From: Pseudomonas fulva
Lineage (GTDB): Bacteria; Pseudomonadota; Gammaproteobacteria; Pseudomonadales; Pseudomonadaceae
DNA length: 64,000 nt
NCBI RefSeq assembly: GCF_015680705.1
Contig: NZ_JADNYP010000006.1
Span: 240,174 to 304,173, forward strand
Direction: 5' to 3'
The number at the start of each line of letters is the position of its first letter. Within the stretch, counting starts at the first letter, position 1. Of the stretch, positions 9,302-19,149 are shown piece after piece. Under the pieces are notes generated by a model. It did no database searches. It saw only the letters and a list, made by a program, of their open reading frames with translations, and had not been told where the DNA came from. Position numbers and translations under genes: made by a program.

Positions 9302-10398
9302 GCACCCTCCAGGTCGAAACTGACCTGCCAGGGGCCCGTCGTGGCCTGCGCACGGACCTGATGCAGCGCCCCGACACGGCTGGCCATGGCCTGCCAGTCG
9401 GGCGCCTGGCCTTGTCCTTCCAGGCTCAGGTGCCAGCTTCGACCATCGAAGCGTGCCGCGCGAAGGTGCCAGTCGGCATGCTGGTCCAGCCATTGCCGCA
9501 ACTCGTCCTGCAAGCCTTCGAGCCGGCGCAGCCGGACCTGGCGCTCATCCAGTTCGGCCTGCAGACGTCGAAGCGTCAGGGTCGCCTGGCGCGCGCTGTC
9601 CTGCTTGCCGGTGACTGCCGCCACCTGGGCCTGGTAGAGCTGCACCTGGCGCCATTGCTGAACGCCCCAGATGGCGCCCCACAGCAGCACCAGGGCCAGG
9701 CAGGCCGCGACCATCGGCCATTGCCCAGGGGCAAGGCGCACGCCTCGGCGCGCACGAGCCCGGCGTGGCTGGAACAGCAGTGGCAATTGCTCCAGCCTGG
9801 CCAGCGGTCGCGGCCACAGGCCATCGATCGACCGGGCCTGGAGCGTCGGCCAAGGCGCTGGCGGAACGCTGGCCAGCCCAGTCGGCCATGCCAGCCAGTG
9901 CTCCTGGCCTTGAAGATCCTGCCCGCGCAGCAGGTCCGCCCCGTCCTCCCGGTGCCAGTGCCAGGCGTGCCCAGGCAGCGGTTCGGGCAGCAGCTGGAAT
10001 TCCGCCCAGCAACCTGCCGGCGTCAGTCCCCAGTCCGCGCAGCGTGCCTGCCAGCGTTGCAACAACGCTCGTTCGACCACCAGTAGCTGCAACTCGCTGC
10101 CCCGGCGTGCCAGGCAGGCGCAGTGCACCTGGTCGTCGGCCTGCAACAGCTGTTCCTCCAGCAGCGTGGGCCACGCCTGCGCCTTGAGCTTCGCCGGAGC
10201 CTGCTGCCGGAAGCGACTGCAGGCCAGCGCCGGGATCACCAGTACCACGCAGGCTGAGCCAGCGGCCGGTGGTTGTCCCTGGCCGCTGGCGAGCACCTCC
10301 CCAGCCTCGACCCGCAGCCAGTCCCAGGCATCGTCATGCAGGCCCGGACGCAGCAGCAGCCAGGCACTGGGGCGCGGTTTGCGCCAGTCACGCTTCAT
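9298..10398 (-). CDS. gspL: Type II secretion system protein L (GspL)
   Basis: 366 aa from the ATG at 10398, which overlaps the gspJ stop as ATGA; an in-frame ATG at 10410 inside gspJ is less likely. The N-terminal ~215 residues form the cytoplasmic actin-like domain that binds GspE. A single transmembrane helix follows (MVAACLALVLLWGAIWG), then a periplasmic coiled coil (ARQATLTLRRLQAELDERQ) and a ferredoxin-like C-terminal domain. Its role is to couple ATP hydrolysis by GspE to the inner-membrane platform. Confidence 0.85.
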   Translation of the reverse strand: MKRDWRKPRPSAWLLLRPGLHDDAWDWLRVEAGEVLASGQGQPPAAGSACVVLVIPALACSRFRQQAPAKLKAQAWPTLLEEQLLQADDQVHCACLARRGSELQLLVVERALLQRWQARCADWGLTPAGCWAEFQLLPEPLPGHAWHWHREDGADLLRGQDLQGQEHWLAWPTGLASVPPAPWPTLQARSIDGLWPRPLARLEQLPLLFQPRRARARRGVRLAPGQWPMVAACLALVLLWGAIWGVQQWRQVQLYQAQVAAVTGKQDSARQATLTLRRLQAELDERQVRLRRLEGLQDELRQWLDQHADWHLRAARFDGRSWHLSLEGQGQAPDWQAMASRVGALHQVRAQATTGPWQVSFDLEGA

Positions 10399-10985
10399 GA
10401 ACGCCCCCAAGGCAGCACGAAGGTACAGACATAAGGTGCTCCATCACGTACCAGTTGCAGGCGCACGCCGCGATCGGGGTGCGCCAGTTGATCGGCGGGC
10501 CAGCCTAGCCAGCGGCTGCCCTGGTAATAAAGGAAATCCACCGCGCTGACCCGCTCGAGCTGCTCGCGCAGGCGCCAGCGTGGCAAGCCGGCGGCATACA
10601 GGTCCGCCGAGCTTTCCAGCAGCAGCCGCTGCCCGCGTGCATCGAAACGCAAGCGCTGGCGTTGCAGGCGCGAGCCGCCTTCGGCCTGTGGCCAGGCAGA
10701 CGCCGAGACCCAGGAAAGCTCGTGCCGATCGGCCTGCCAGTCGAGCCAGCGGACCGGCAGCGGCAGGCGCTGTTCATACAGGCGGCGCAGCACCGGGCTG
10801 TCGAAGCGGCGCTCCAGCGCCAGGCAGAAATCGCTCACCGAGCTGCCTTGGGTCGAGGCGTCCAGCCGCTCGCGCACGACCAGCCAGCCATGCACCAGCG
10901 CCGCGAGCAGCAGGCCGAGCACCACGGTCAACGCCAGGGCAACCAGCAGTTCGATCAAGGTCAGTCCGGCCTGGGAACGTCTCAT
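10395..10985 (-). CDS. gspJ: Minor pseudopilin GspJ
   Basis: 196 aa. The prepilin motif is SQAG followed by LTLIELLVALALTV: cleavage after the glycine, with glutamate at position +5 of the mature protein. After the N-terminal helix comes the beta-rich GspJ head. It belongs to the minor-pseudopilin tip complex with GspI and GspK. It needs a prepilin peptidase, and none is encoded here, so the housekeeping PilD-type enzyme elsewhere is presumably used. ATGA overlaps join it to gspI and gspL. Confidence 0.88.
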   Translation of the reverse strand: MRRSQAGLTLIELLVALALTVVLGLLLAALVHGWLVVRERLDASTQGSSVSDFCLALERRFDSPVLRRLYEQRLPLPVRWLDWQADRHELSWVSASAWPQAEGGSRLQRQRLRFDARGQRLLLESSADLYAAGLPRWRLREQLERVSAVDFLYYQGSRWLGWPADQLAHPDRGVRLQLVRDGAPYVCTFVLPWGRS

Positions 10986-11356
10986 GGTCGCACCAGGAAG
11001 ACGTCGTACTGGCCCAGTGGCCGGCGCTGGTCGCGATCGGCATGCAGCAGCAGCTCGCCACGCAGCAGGTCGTGCACCCCGGTCCTGCGCAGTTGCAACC
11101 GCCAATGACAGTCCTGGCTGCCCTGCTGCAGGAGGCCGCTGCCCTGGCCATTGGCCGGCCAATAGCGCTCGACGACGAAGCGCGCCTGCAGTTCGCGCGC
11201 GCACAGCACGCCCAGACGATGCTGTTGAACCGATTCCTGCACGGCCAGGCGCTGGCGCAGGACCTGGCTGGTGATCACCGCGAGCAGCGCGGCGATGCCC
11301 AACGCGACACTCACTTCCAGCAGGGTGAAACCCGCCTGGCGGCGCTTGCCCGTCAT
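10982..11356 (-). CDS. gspI: Minor pseudopilin GspI
   Basis: 124 aa from the ATG at 11356 that overlaps the gspH stop. The prepilin motif RRQAG/FTLLEVSVALGIAALLAVI is canonical, with glutamate at +5. GspI nucleates the GspI-J-K tip complex of the pseudopilus. The small C-terminal head and the operon position between gspH and gspJ support the call. Confidence 0.88.
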   Translation of the reverse strand: MTGKRRQAGFTLLEVSVALGIAALLAVITSQVLRQRLAVQESVQQHRLGVLCARELQARFVVERYWPANGQGSGLLQQGSQDCHWRLQLRRTGVHDLLRGELLLHADRDQRRPLGQYDVFLVRP

Positions 11357-11790
11357 GGCATGGGCTCCAGGCGCAACTGGCCGCCACGATTCCACTGCCA
11401 GCGTTGCCGTCCTTGCGGCCAGCGCCATAGCACCTGGCCGCAAGACGCCCAGCCGTCGGGGGTGAACACCAGTTGTACCGCCGCGCTGCCCGGCCAGTCC
11501 GGCCGCAGCGTTGCGGGCCAGTCACCGAGGCCCACCGCCTGGACCACCCAATCCCGTCCGTCATGACGGACGAACTCCGGCCGCTGGCCGTTCCAGCGCA
11601 GGCCGCGCAACTGCCCGGCATGCCGGGCCAGCGCGGCCTGCTCGCGGGTCAGGCTCGCCAGGCGAACCAGCGCCTGTTCGGCACGGCTCGCGCCGCTGTC
11701 GAGCCAGGCCACGCCAAGCCCGGTCATCAGCCCGGCGATGGTCAGGACCACCAGCAGCTCGAGCAAGGTGAAGCCGCGCTGGCCAGCCAA
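11353..11790 (-). CDS. gspH: Minor pseudopilin GspH
   Basis: 145 aa. The type IV prepilin-like N terminus is MAGQRG/FTLLELLVVLTIAGL, with glutamate at +5 and a hydrophobic helix, followed by a compact beta-sandwich head containing GWASCGQ. GspH bridges the tip complex to the GspG polymer. It starts 3 bp after the gspG stop. Confidence 0.88.
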   Translation of the reverse strand: MAGQRGFTLLELLVVLTIAGLMTGLGVAWLDSGASRAEQALVRLASLTREQAALARHAGQLRGLRWNGQRPEFVRHDGRDWVVQAVGLGDWPATLRPDWPGSAAVQLVFTPDGWASCGQVLWRWPQGRQRWQWNRGGQLRLEPMP

Positions 11791-11793
11791 GCT

Positions 11794-12228
11794 TCACAGC
11801 TCCCAGTTGCCAAGGTCGGCGTCCTGGCCCTCGCCACCAGGCGCGGCATCGGCGCCCAGCGAGTAGACGTCCACCCGGCCGTGCTCGCCGGGCATGCGGT
11901 ACTGGTAGGGCGTCCCCCATGGATCTTCCGGCAGCCGGCGAATGTAGCCGTCGCTGCGCCAGGCGCGTGGCAGCGGTGCCTGCTCGGGTTTCTTCACCAG
12001 GGCGGCCAGCCCCTGCTCGCTGCTCGGGAAGCGCAGGTTGTCCAGGCGATACATGTCCAGCGCCTGCTCCAGCGTGGCCAGGTCGGCCATGACCTTCTGG
12101 CGCATGGCCTTGTCCTGGTTGCCGAGCACGCTGGGGGCGACCACGGCGATGAGCAAGCCGATGATGAAGATCACCACCATGATTTCCATGAGGGTAAAGC
12201 CGCGCTGGCGCGCAAGCGAGCGTCGCAT
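11794..12228 (-). CDS. gspG: Major pseudopilin GspG
   Basis: 144 aa, starting at the ATG at 12228, which has AGGAGA six bases upstream; the GTG at 12246 that overlaps gspF is less likely. The prepilin motif RQRG/FTLMEIMVVIFIIGLL is canonical. The body has the conserved GspG features PSSEQGLAALV, the PWGTPYQYR turn, and a C-terminal calcium-loop-like DADLGNW. GspG polymerises into the periplasmic pseudopilus that pushes substrates through the secretin. Confidence 0.93.
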   Translation of the reverse strand: MRRSLARQRGFTLMEIMVVIFIIGLLIAVVAPSVLGNQDKAMRQKVMADLATLEQALDMYRLDNLRFPSSEQGLAALVKKPEQAPLPRAWRSDGYIRRLPEDPWGTPYQYRMPGEHGRVDVYSLGADAAPGGEGQDADLGNWEL

Positions 12229-12242
12229 GAGAGGTCTCCTGG

Positions 12243-13445
12243 TCACAGTTGCAGACCCTGGTTCAGTTGCATGATCGGCAACAGCACCGCCAGCACGATG
12301 AACAGCACCACGCCGCCCATCACCAGGATCATCAAGGGTTCGAAAAGCGCCATGGCAGTGTCCACCTGGCGTGCAAAGCCGCGCTCCTGATCTTCGGCGA
12401 CACGCTCGAGCATCTCCGGCAAGGTGCCACTGGCCTCGCCGCTGCCGACCATGTTCACCAACAGGGGCGGAAACTGCCCGCTGGCGTCCAGGGCCCGGTG
12501 CAGGCTGATACCGCCCTGCACCTGTTGACCCACCTGCTCCAGGGCCAGGCGGATGCGCCGGTTGCCGACCGTGGCGGTGGCCACCTGCAAGGCTTCGAGC
12601 AAGGCCACCCCGCTGCCGACCAGAATGGCCAGGCTGCGTGACAGGCGCGCGCTCTCCAGCACCTGCAGCAGCAGGCCAATGCGAGGCAGGCGCAGCAGCA
12701 GCTGGTCGCGGCGCAGGCGCCAGTGCGGCTCGCGCAGCAGCCAGGCGGCCAGCCCGCCCAGCACGAGGATGGCCAGCGCCAGCCAGGGGCCGGCCATGAC
12801 CAGGGCCTGGCTCAAGCCGATCAGCACAGAGGTGATCAACGGCAGGCTTTGCCCGGCATGGGCGAACTGCTCGGTCAGCTTCGGCACCACGAAGGTCATC
12901 AGGCCCACCACCACCGCCAGCGACACGCCCATCAGCACCGTGGGGTAGATCAAAGCCGTGCGTGCCTTGTGCTGCTGGCGCTGGACTTGTTCCAGGTGGT
13001 CGGCCAGGCGCGCCAGCACCGGTGCCAGGCGCCCTGAGCGTTCACCGGCTTCGACCAGAGCGCAGTACAGTCCGGTGAATGGCGCGCCCTGGCGCGCCAG
13101 GCTGCGGGCCAGGCCAAGGCCCTCGGCGAGCGAACCACGCAGCCGGACCAGCACGGCCTGCAAGGCCGGCTGGCGCAGTTGGCGCTCGAGAGTCGCCAAC
13201 GCATCGACCAAGGGGATTCCCGCACCGACCAGGGTGGCCAGCTGGCGGGTGAACTCGCACAACTGCGCGCGGCTCAGGCGCTGGCGCCGCGGCTGCACGC
13301 CATCGTCCTGCTGGCGCTGCAGTTGTCTGGCGAACAGGCCCTGGTCACGCAACAGCTGGCGGGCGTGTCGCTCGCTGTCGGCCTGCAGGCTGGCCTTGTG
13401 CAGCTTGCCGGCAAGATCGAGGGCCTGATAGCGGTAGGTCGGCAT
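12243..13445 (-). CDS. gspF: Inner-membrane platform protein GspF
   Basis: 400 aa from the ATG at 13445 (MPTYRYQALD), two bases after the gspE stop. It has two T2SSF domains, each with a cytoplasmic helical bundle (around residues 70-190 and 270-390), and three transmembrane stretches, the first at TALIYPTVLMGVSLAVVVGL and the last at PLMILVMGGVVLFIVLAVLL. GspF is the polytopic membrane core against which GspE and GspL act. It is the usual family length. Confidence 0.92.
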   Translation of the reverse strand: MPTYRYQALDLAGKLHKASLQADSERHARQLLRDQGLFARQLQRQQDDGVQPRRQRLSRAQLCEFTRQLATLVGAGIPLVDALATLERQLRQPALQAVLVRLRGSLAEGLGLARSLARQGAPFTGLYCALVEAGERSGRLAPVLARLADHLEQVQRQQHKARTALIYPTVLMGVSLAVVVGLMTFVVPKLTEQFAHAGQSLPLITSVLIGLSQALVMAGPWLALAILVLGGLAAWLLREPHWRLRRDQLLLRLPRIGLLLQVLESARLSRSLAILVGSGVALLEALQVATATVGNRRIRLALEQVGQQVQGGISLHRALDASGQFPPLLVNMVGSGEASGTLPEMLERVAEDQERGFARQVDTAMALFEPLMILVMGGVVLFIVLAVLLPIMQLNQGLQL

Positions 13446-13447
13446 GT

Positions 13448-14896
13448 TCAGCTCTGCACCACGCGCAGCACTTCGGCGAGGCTGGTCTGGCCATTGGCCA
13501 GGCAATCGCCGGCCATGCCCAGCAGGCTCTGCCGACGCTCCGCCAGGTAGGCCTGCATCGCTTGCTCGCTGCCACCTTCGTAGAGCAGGCCGACCAGCCC
13601 GGCATCCAGTTCGACGAATTCGTACAGGCCGAGCCGGCCGACATAGCCGCTGCCTTGGCAGTGTTCGCAGCCGACCGGGTGATGGCTATGACCGAGCGCG
13701 GCTAGCGCCGGCCACAGGCGGCGTTCGGCGGCGAGCAGCGGACGGGCTTCGGCGCACTGGCACAGACGGCGGACCAGGCGCTGGGCCAGCACGCCGCGCA
13801 GGCAGGAGGCGATCAGGAACGGTTCCACGCCCATGTCGCGCAGTCGGGTCACGGCGCCCACGGCGCTGTTGGTATGCAGGGTCGACAGCACCAGGTGCCC
13901 GGTGAGACTGGCCTGCACGGCGATCTGCGCGGTTTCCTGGTCGCGGATCTCGCCGAGCATGATCACGTCCGGGTCCTGGCGCAGGATCGCGCGCAGACCG
14001 CTGGCGAAGGTCAGGCCGGCGCGCGGGTTGATCGCGGTCTGGCCGATGCCGGCGATGGCATACTCCACCGGGTCCTCGACCGTCAGGATGTTGCGGCTGC
14101 CATCGTTGAGGCTGTTGAGGCTGGCATAGAGCGTGGTGGTCTTGCCCGAGCCGGTCGGGCCGGTGCTCAGGACGATGCCGTTGGGCCGCGCCAGGCAGTC
14201 GCGCAGCCCTTGCAGGACGGCCGGTGGCATGCCCAGGTTGTCCAGCGCCAGCAGGCTGGCCTGCTTGTCCAGCACACGCATGACCACCCGCTCGCCATGG
14301 ATGCCAGGCAGGGTCGAGACCCGTACATCGACCTCGCGTCCGGCGGCGCGCAGAGTGATGCGGCCATCCTGCGGCTGGCGCTTCTCGGCGATGTCCAGGC
14401 GAGCCATGACCTTGATGCGCGACACCAGCATGGCTGACAGCGCTCGTGGCGGACGCAGCACTTCGCGCAAGTGCCCGTCGACACGCAGGCGCACCACCAG
14501 GCTTTGCTCGAAGGTCTCGATGTGGATGTCCGAGGCACGCAGGCGCAGTGCCTGGCCGAACAGGCCGTTGATCAGGCGGATGACCGGGGCTTCGTCATCG
14601 CTCTCGAGCAGGTCCTCGATGCGCGGCATCTCGCTCATCAGGCTGTCCAGGTCGACCTGCTCGCCGATCCCTTCGATCAGCGCCGCGGTGGAGGCTTCGC
14701 CAGCCTGGTAGAGCTGGCCCAGCAACTGGTCGAAGGCCTGGTCGTCGAGCTGGGCGATGGCTCGCGGCTGGCCATGGACGCGCAACAGTTCCTGCAACTG
14801 GTCGCTGTCGGCATCGCCGCGCAGCCACAACTGCCAGCCTTCGCCGTCGGCTGCCATGGCCAGGCCTGACTGGCGCGCCAGGCGATAGGGCAGCAT
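13448..14896 (-). CDS. gspE: Type II secretion ATPase GspE
   Basis: 482 aa. The start is the ATG at 14896, which overlaps the gspD stop and has GGAGGTGA at good spacing. The Walker A motif GPTGSGKT is at residues 246-253, with an Asp box (LTVEDPVEY), Walker B (VIMLGEIRD) and His box ([10 protein letters not shown]) following. The C-terminal zinc motif is altered: residues 379-381 are C-x-C rather than C-x2-C, while the second pair, C410-x2-C413, is normal. GspE is the cytoplasmic hexameric motor of the secretion system. Confidence 0.93.
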   Translation of the reverse strand: MLPYRLARQSGLAMAADGEGWQLWLRGDADSDQLQELLRVHGQPRAIAQLDDQAFDQLLGQLYQAGEASTAALIEGIGEQVDLDSLMSEMPRIEDLLESDDEAPVIRLINGLFGQALRLRASDIHIETFEQSLVVRLRVDGHLREVLRPPRALSAMLVSRIKVMARLDIAEKRQPQDGRITLRAAGREVDVRVSTLPGIHGERVVMRVLDKQASLLALDNLGMPPAVLQGLRDCLARPNGIVLSTGPTGSGKTTTLYASLNSLNDGSRNILTVEDPVEYAIAGIGQTAINPRAGLTFASGLRAILRQDPDVIMLGEIRDQETAQIAVQASLTGHLVLSTLHTNSAVGAVTRLRDMGVEPFLIASCLRGVLAQRLVRRLCQCAEARPLLAAERRLWPALAALGHSHHPVGCEHCQGSGYVGRLGLYEFVELDAGLVGLLYEGGSEQAMQAYLAERRQSLLGMAGDCLANGQTSLAEVLRVVQS

Positions 14897-16860
14897 CACC
14901 AGTCACCTCCTTCCAGCCGTGCCCGGCTTGCCGGAAAGACTTTCAGCAATGGCGTGGCCTCGTCGCCGCCGGGCAATTGCAAGGCAGTGGTGCGTTGCAA
15001 GTGGCGGTACTTTTCCTGGCTGAGCCCGGCCAGGCTCGGGCCGTCGCGCAGGATCTTCGGACGGATGAAGACCATCAGGTTCTGCTTGGTGCCACGGCTG
15101 CCGTCGGAGCGGAACAGCCGTCCGAGGCCGGGAATGTCGCCGAGCAGCGGCACCCGCTGGCTGCTGGTGCTGAGCTCATCGCTGATCAGGCCGCCAAGGA
15201 TCACCAGGCCATTGTCCTCGACCATGACCTTGGTCTTGATTTCGCGCTTGTTGGTGATCACGTCGCTGGCCGAAGCGGTGTCGGCGATCGACGAGACTTC
15301 CTGGATGATGTCCAGACGCACGCTGTTGTCGATGTTGACCTGGGGCTTGATCCGCAACTTGACCCCGACCTCCTTGCGCTCGATGGTCTGGTACGGGTTG
15401 GCGTTGTTCTGGGTCACGGAGCCGGTGACGAACGGCACTTCCTGGCCGACCAGGATCGACGCCTCGGCATTGTCCAGGGTCAGCAGGGTCGGCGTGGACA
15501 GCAGGTTGAAGCCGGTCTCGCCCTTGAGCGCGTTGATCAGCATGGCGAAATTGAAGCCTGAGCCGAAGTGCCCGATGCCTGCCGTGGCGCCAGCGGTGCT
15601 GGCCAGCAGCTGGCCCAGTTCGCTGTCATCGCCGCTGGCGGCCGCCCCGGCGATGCTGGCGATGTTGACGCCGTTGCTGCCGAAATTGACCACACCGGCA
15701 CCGAAGCGCTCGTCGGCGAACAGCCACTGGACGCCAAGCTCCTCGGCACGGGTATCGGAGACTTCGGCGATGATCGCTTCGACCACCACCTGCGCGCGGC
15801 GAATGTCGAGCTGCTCGACGATGTTGCGATAGGCCGCCAGTTCGCTGTCCGGGCCGACCATCACCACGGCATTGGTGCCTTCCTCGTATTCCAGGCGGAT
15901 GCCCGCGTCGCTGGCCGGCAGGGGTGCCGCCGGCTTTTCCTCGCCTTCGCCCTGCGTCACGGGCGCCGTACCCTCCTGGCCGAGGCCACGCAGCACCTTG
16001 ACCACCTCGGCGGCATTGGCATGGCGCAGGTAGATCACCTGGGTATTGCTGGCATGGCTGGCATCGCCAGGACGGTCGAGCTGGGCCAGCAGCGCGCGGA
16101 CCCGTTCGCGACTGTCGGCGCTGCCGCGTACCAGCAAGGCGTTGCTACGCGGATCGGCGACCACTTGCGCGGTATCGCCGCCTTGCTCCCGGGCCAGCAG
16201 GCGGGTCACCAGCGGCGCCGTGTCGGTGGCGCTGGCATGGCGCAGCGGCATCACCTGCATGGGCTCGTCGCTGACCTGATCGAGCTGGCGCAGCAGGTTG
16301 TCGATACGCTCCAGGTTGCTGCGCCAGTCGGTGATCACCAGCAGGTTCGCCGCAGGATACGGCGTGATCACGCCGACCCGCGGGTCGACCAGGGGCTTGA
16401 GGATGCCCAGAAGCTGTTCGCTGGCGGCATTGCGCACGCTGAATACCCGCGTGGCCATGCCATCGCTGCCCTCGCCGCGCTGGCCGGCGGTTTCCACTGG
16501 CACAGGCTCGAGCCGGGCCGCCTGGTCGGGCACGATCTTGACGTTGCCGTTGGGCAGGTCGACGGCGGCATAGCCCTGGGCGCGCAACTGGGCCAGGAAG
16601 ATGTCGTAGATGGCATCGGCATCATGGCGATCCACCGTGCGCACGGTGACCTTGCCCTTGACGCGCGGGTCGACGATGAAAGTGGTGCCGGTGATGCGCG
16701 AGACGCTGTCGATGAACTCGCCCAGCTCGGTGTCGACGAAGTTCACCTCGTATACCGGTGTGCCGGTCTCGTCGAAGATTTCAGGCTCCTCGGCCTGCGC
16801 CGCCGAGAACAGCAGGCCCAGGCTCAGCAGACCAGCCAGGCAGTATTTCGCGCTCATCAT
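14896..16860 (-). CDS. gspD: Outer-membrane secretin GspD
   Basis: 654 aa. The signal peptide ends AAQA near residue 23. An N0 domain ([19 protein letters not shown]), three secretin_N (N1-N3) repeats and the secretin barrel with the signature [15 protein letters not shown] near residue 590 follow. Only about 50 residues come after that signature, ending LEGGDW, so a pilotin-binding S domain is not evident. It forms the outer-membrane pore. Start: tandem ATGs at 16860 and 16857, directly after the gspC stop with AAGGA upstream. Confidence 0.94.
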   Translation of the reverse strand: MMSAKYCLAGLLSLGLLFSAAQAEEPEIFDETGTPVYEVNFVDTELGEFIDSVSRITGTTFIVDPRVKGKVTVRTVDRHDADAIYDIFLAQLRAQGYAAVDLPNGNVKIVPDQAARLEPVPVETAGQRGEGSDGMATRVFSVRNAASEQLLGILKPLVDPRVGVITPYPAANLLVITDWRSNLERIDNLLRQLDQVSDEPMQVMPLRHASATDTAPLVTRLLAREQGGDTAQVVADPRSNALLVRGSADSRERVRALLAQLDRPGDASHASNTQVIYLRHANAAEVVKVLRGLGQEGTAPVTQGEGEEKPAAPLPASDAGIRLEYEEGTNAVVMVGPDSELAAYRNIVEQLDIRRAQVVVEAIIAEVSDTRAEELGVQWLFADERFGAGVVNFGSNGVNIASIAGAAASGDDSELGQLLASTAGATAGIGHFGSGFNFAMLINALKGETGFNLLSTPTLLTLDNAEASILVGQEVPFVTGSVTQNNANPYQTIERKEVGVKLRIKPQVNIDNSVRLDIIQEVSSIADTASASDVITNKREIKTKVMVEDNGLVILGGLISDELSTSSQRVPLLGDIPGLGRLFRSDGSRGTKQNLMVFIRPKILRDGPSLAGLSQEKYRHLQRTTALQLPGGDEATPLLKVFPASRARLEGGDW

Positions 16861-17286
16861 TCATCCTTGCCGCTTGAAGCCGCTCACGGGGGGCCGTGCC
16901 GGCCAGGGCAGGCGTTCGCGCCGCCCCTGGTTGTCGAAAACCAGGCCATCGCTGTCGATGTCCTGCAACACGATGCCCGGCGCCAGGCGTTGGCCCCGGC
17001 CGAGCGTGCGAACCTGCTGGCCATGGCGCAGCACCACCACCGAGGCGCCCAGCGGCTCGGCCTTGAACCCACCGAGGTAGGTCAAAGGCAGGCGGGTCAG
17101 GACGATGGCGTCGTGGTCCACGGCTGGCTGCCAATGACCACTCATCAACCCGGGGGGCGGCGTCTGGCTGGCCGGCTCGGCGTGCGCCGGCAAGGGTTGG
17201 CGAGCCAGCTGCAACACGCACTGCGCGGCGAGCCAGGCCGCCAGACCCAGCCACAACCCTGGCAACAGGCGCGCACCGAGGCTCAA
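16861..17286 (-). CDS. gspC: Type II secretion clamp protein GspC, short form with TTG start
   Basis: From the TTG at 17286, which overlaps the stop of the preceding gene as TTGA, the product is about 141 aa. It has one N-terminal transmembrane helix (LLPGLWLGLAAWLAAQCVLQL) and a homology-region domain (LPLTYLGGFKAEPLGASVVVL, then LAPGIVLQDIDSDGLVF). No PDZ or coiled-coil extension follows. GspC joins the inner-membrane platform to the N0 domain of GspD and helps select substrates. An in-frame ATG further upstream (17367) would sit within the previous gene; the TTG start is an inference from operon overlap. Confidence 0.75.
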   Translation of the reverse strand: MSLGARLLPGLWLGLAAWLAAQCVLQLARQPLPAHAEPASQTPPPGLMSGHWQPAVDHDAIVLTRLPLTYLGGFKAEPLGASVVVLRHGQQVRTLGRGQRLAPGIVLQDIDSDGLVFDNQGRRERLPWPARPPVSGFKRQG

Positions 17287-18926
17287 GCGGCCACCTGCCG
17301 TGGGTGCCAGCCGGGATGGCCCTGCACATAACGCACCTGCGGCGTCTGCAGCGGCGCCAGTTGCCATTGCCGGGGCTGGCGTACCAGCCAGCCTTCGACA
17401 CGTTGCCACAAGGGCTCTCCCGCGCCGGGATCGAACTGCAGGCCGAAGGTACGGCACAGCCCTTGGGCCGGCTGCAGGCCGGCGATGCGCTTGCCGCCCG
17501 GACTGTAGCTCACCTGCCAGTCCTGCCCCTGCCAGCGCGGCAAGTCCTGGCTGTTGTCCAGCAACAGGGGATCGCCGAACAGCTGCTCGGCGGCGTTTTC
17601 CAGGACTTGCTCGACCTGGCGGGCCGGTGCATCGACCACCGGCGCCGCATGGCTACCTGTCAGGCAGATCAGGTGTTCGCGGGTAATGGGTTCGCCCGCG
17701 CGCAACGGATAGTCGTAGCGCAGGCCCGGCAGCAACACCGGCATGCTGCTGCCGTCGGCCAGCGCCTGGTGCAGCAGGTTGTCCCAACTGCCTCCGCGCG
17801 TATCGCGCCGCCACAATGCCTGCGGCGCATACGCCAATGGTTGGTCGAGCCAACCGGCATGACCGGCGCGCTGCTGCTGCAGCACACCACGCAGCTGGCT
17901 GGCACGGGCCTGCATCGCCGGGGTCAGCTGCTGCTCGAAGGCCGGATGAAAGCGCGCCTGGAACCGCCACGCGCCAGCTACCTGTTGGCAGCGCAGGCGG
18001 AACACGCCACAACCTCGGCAACCGGCGAACAGCACCGGCACCTGGCGACCGCTGGCCTGGCTGGCCATGACCGGCGCTGGCCAGAAATCCTGCCCACGCG
18101 CGCACAGCAGCACATCGACTTCAGGAACCCGCTCGGCCAGCCACAGGCCCGGCCCGGAGCCGACATCGGCCAGCGCCACCACCAGGTCGGCCTCGCGGCG
18201 CGCCTGCTGGAACACTGGCAGCAACGCTTGATACCACTGCTTGAGCGAGGCGCGCTGGTCCTGGGCGTAGGGGTCTGTCACACCGACCACGGCAATGCGG
18301 ATCCCGGCGCGCTCGAAGATCCGCAGGCCTTCGATGCCTAGCGCCCTGGCCTGCTGCGCAGCGAGGCCGGCCCCGAGGGTCACGGCCGTGGCCTGGCGAT
18401 ACAGGCCCGCGCAACGCTGTGGCCAAAGCACGCGCTCGTCGCTGCTGACGCGCACTTCGCTGCCTAGCAGCTGGCTGCCCTGCACACCGCTGTCGCCCTG
18501 GGTCAGGTAGGCCAGGCCGCTGCCGTTCCAGCCCTGGCCGTTTTCCAGGGTCAGGCAGTTGCCGGCTCCTGCCTCGCCACGCAACTGTTCGGTCAGCGCC
18601 GCCAGGACCGCATAGCCGCCCAGTCTGGCCGAGCCTGACTGGGCGACATCGAGCAAGGGAGCCAGGGCTGGATGCCCGGCACTGGCGGCGCTACCGGTCA
18701 TCCAGGGCGCCCGACCCAGACGACTGACCGGCCCGAGCCGAGTGGCGGGCACCACCGCCTGGCCAGGCAAGCGCGCATCGAGGGTATCGGCGATATACAG
18801 CAGGTCCAGCGGTGCGCCATCGCCAGCGCCTGGCCTGGGCAGCGCGGAACAGGCGCCGAGCAGCGGCGCCATCGCACCGATACCCAGCCAACCGATTACA
18901 TCCCGCCTGCGCATGTTGCTTGCCAT
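17283..18926 (-). CDS. SoxB/5'-nucleotidase-like Tat lipoprotein with degenerate active site
   Basis: 547 aa, first gene of the gsp operon. The N terminus has a twin-arginine motif (RRRDVIGWLG, residues 6-15) and a lipobox LGAC with cysteine 26, so it is probably a Tat-exported lipoprotein. The whole length can be matched by eye to SoxB and 5'-nucleotidase-type metallophosphatases. However, the metal-ligand motifs are changed: the D-x-H block reads ADTLDAR, the GGDTW block reads ENGQGW, the GHWEF/GNHE block reads SSDERV, the SHxG block reads ADVG, and GGHTHD reads CARGQD. A genuine phosphoesterase activity therefore looks doubtful. Its gene stop overlaps gspC, and it diverges from phoX. P. 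putida Xcp loci are reported to encode secreted phosphatases, and this may be the counterpart of one; that link is recall. Confidence 0.8.
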   Translation of the reverse strand: MASNMRRRDVIGWLGIGAMAPLLGACSALPRPGAGDGAPLDLLYIADTLDARLPGQAVVPATRLGPVSRLGRAPWMTGSAASAGHPALAPLLDVAQSGSARLGGYAVLAALTEQLRGEAGAGNCLTLENGQGWNGSGLAYLTQGDSGVQGSQLLGSEVRVSSDERVLWPQRCAGLYRQATAVTLGAGLAAQQARALGIEGLRIFERAGIRIAVVGVTDPYAQDQRASLKQWYQALLPVFQQARREADLVVALADVGSGPGLWLAERVPEVDVLLCARGQDFWPAPVMASQASGRQVPVLFAGCRGCGVFRLRCQQVAGAWRFQARFHPAFEQQLTPAMQARASQLRGVLQQQRAGHAGWLDQPLAYAPQALWRRDTRGGSWDNLLHQALADGSSMPVLLPGLRYDYPLRAGEPITREHLICLTGSHAAPVVDAPARQVEQVLENAAEQLFGDPLLLDNSQDLPRWQGQDWQVSYSPGGKRIAGLQPAQGLCRTFGLQFDPGAGEPLWQRVEGWLVRQPRQWQLAPLQTPQVRYVQGHPGWHPRQVAA

Positions 18927-19149
18927 TGCCCCGCCATCCCTATCCGAATCACTGTGGGCCCGGATATTGCGGCGCGGGTATTACAGTTTGATGGCGGATA
19001 TCCGACAACCATTCCAAATGGGTCTTTACATAAAAGCTGTAAGAACCGCTTGTTTTAAAGACGCTTTAACATTTCTGCCAATCAATCATCATACTTGCGC
19101 TCTAAAGTCGCGGTTTCTTCCAACTCAGCCAACCAACAAGGACACCCTG

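Noticed and set aside
19024..19044. Possible Pho box upstream of phoX (CTTTACAT and CTGTAAGA)
   Set aside because: The half-sites are 13 bp apart rather than the 11 bp of PhoB boxes, and the first deviates clearly. Phosphate control is plausible biologically but this sequence does not establish it.
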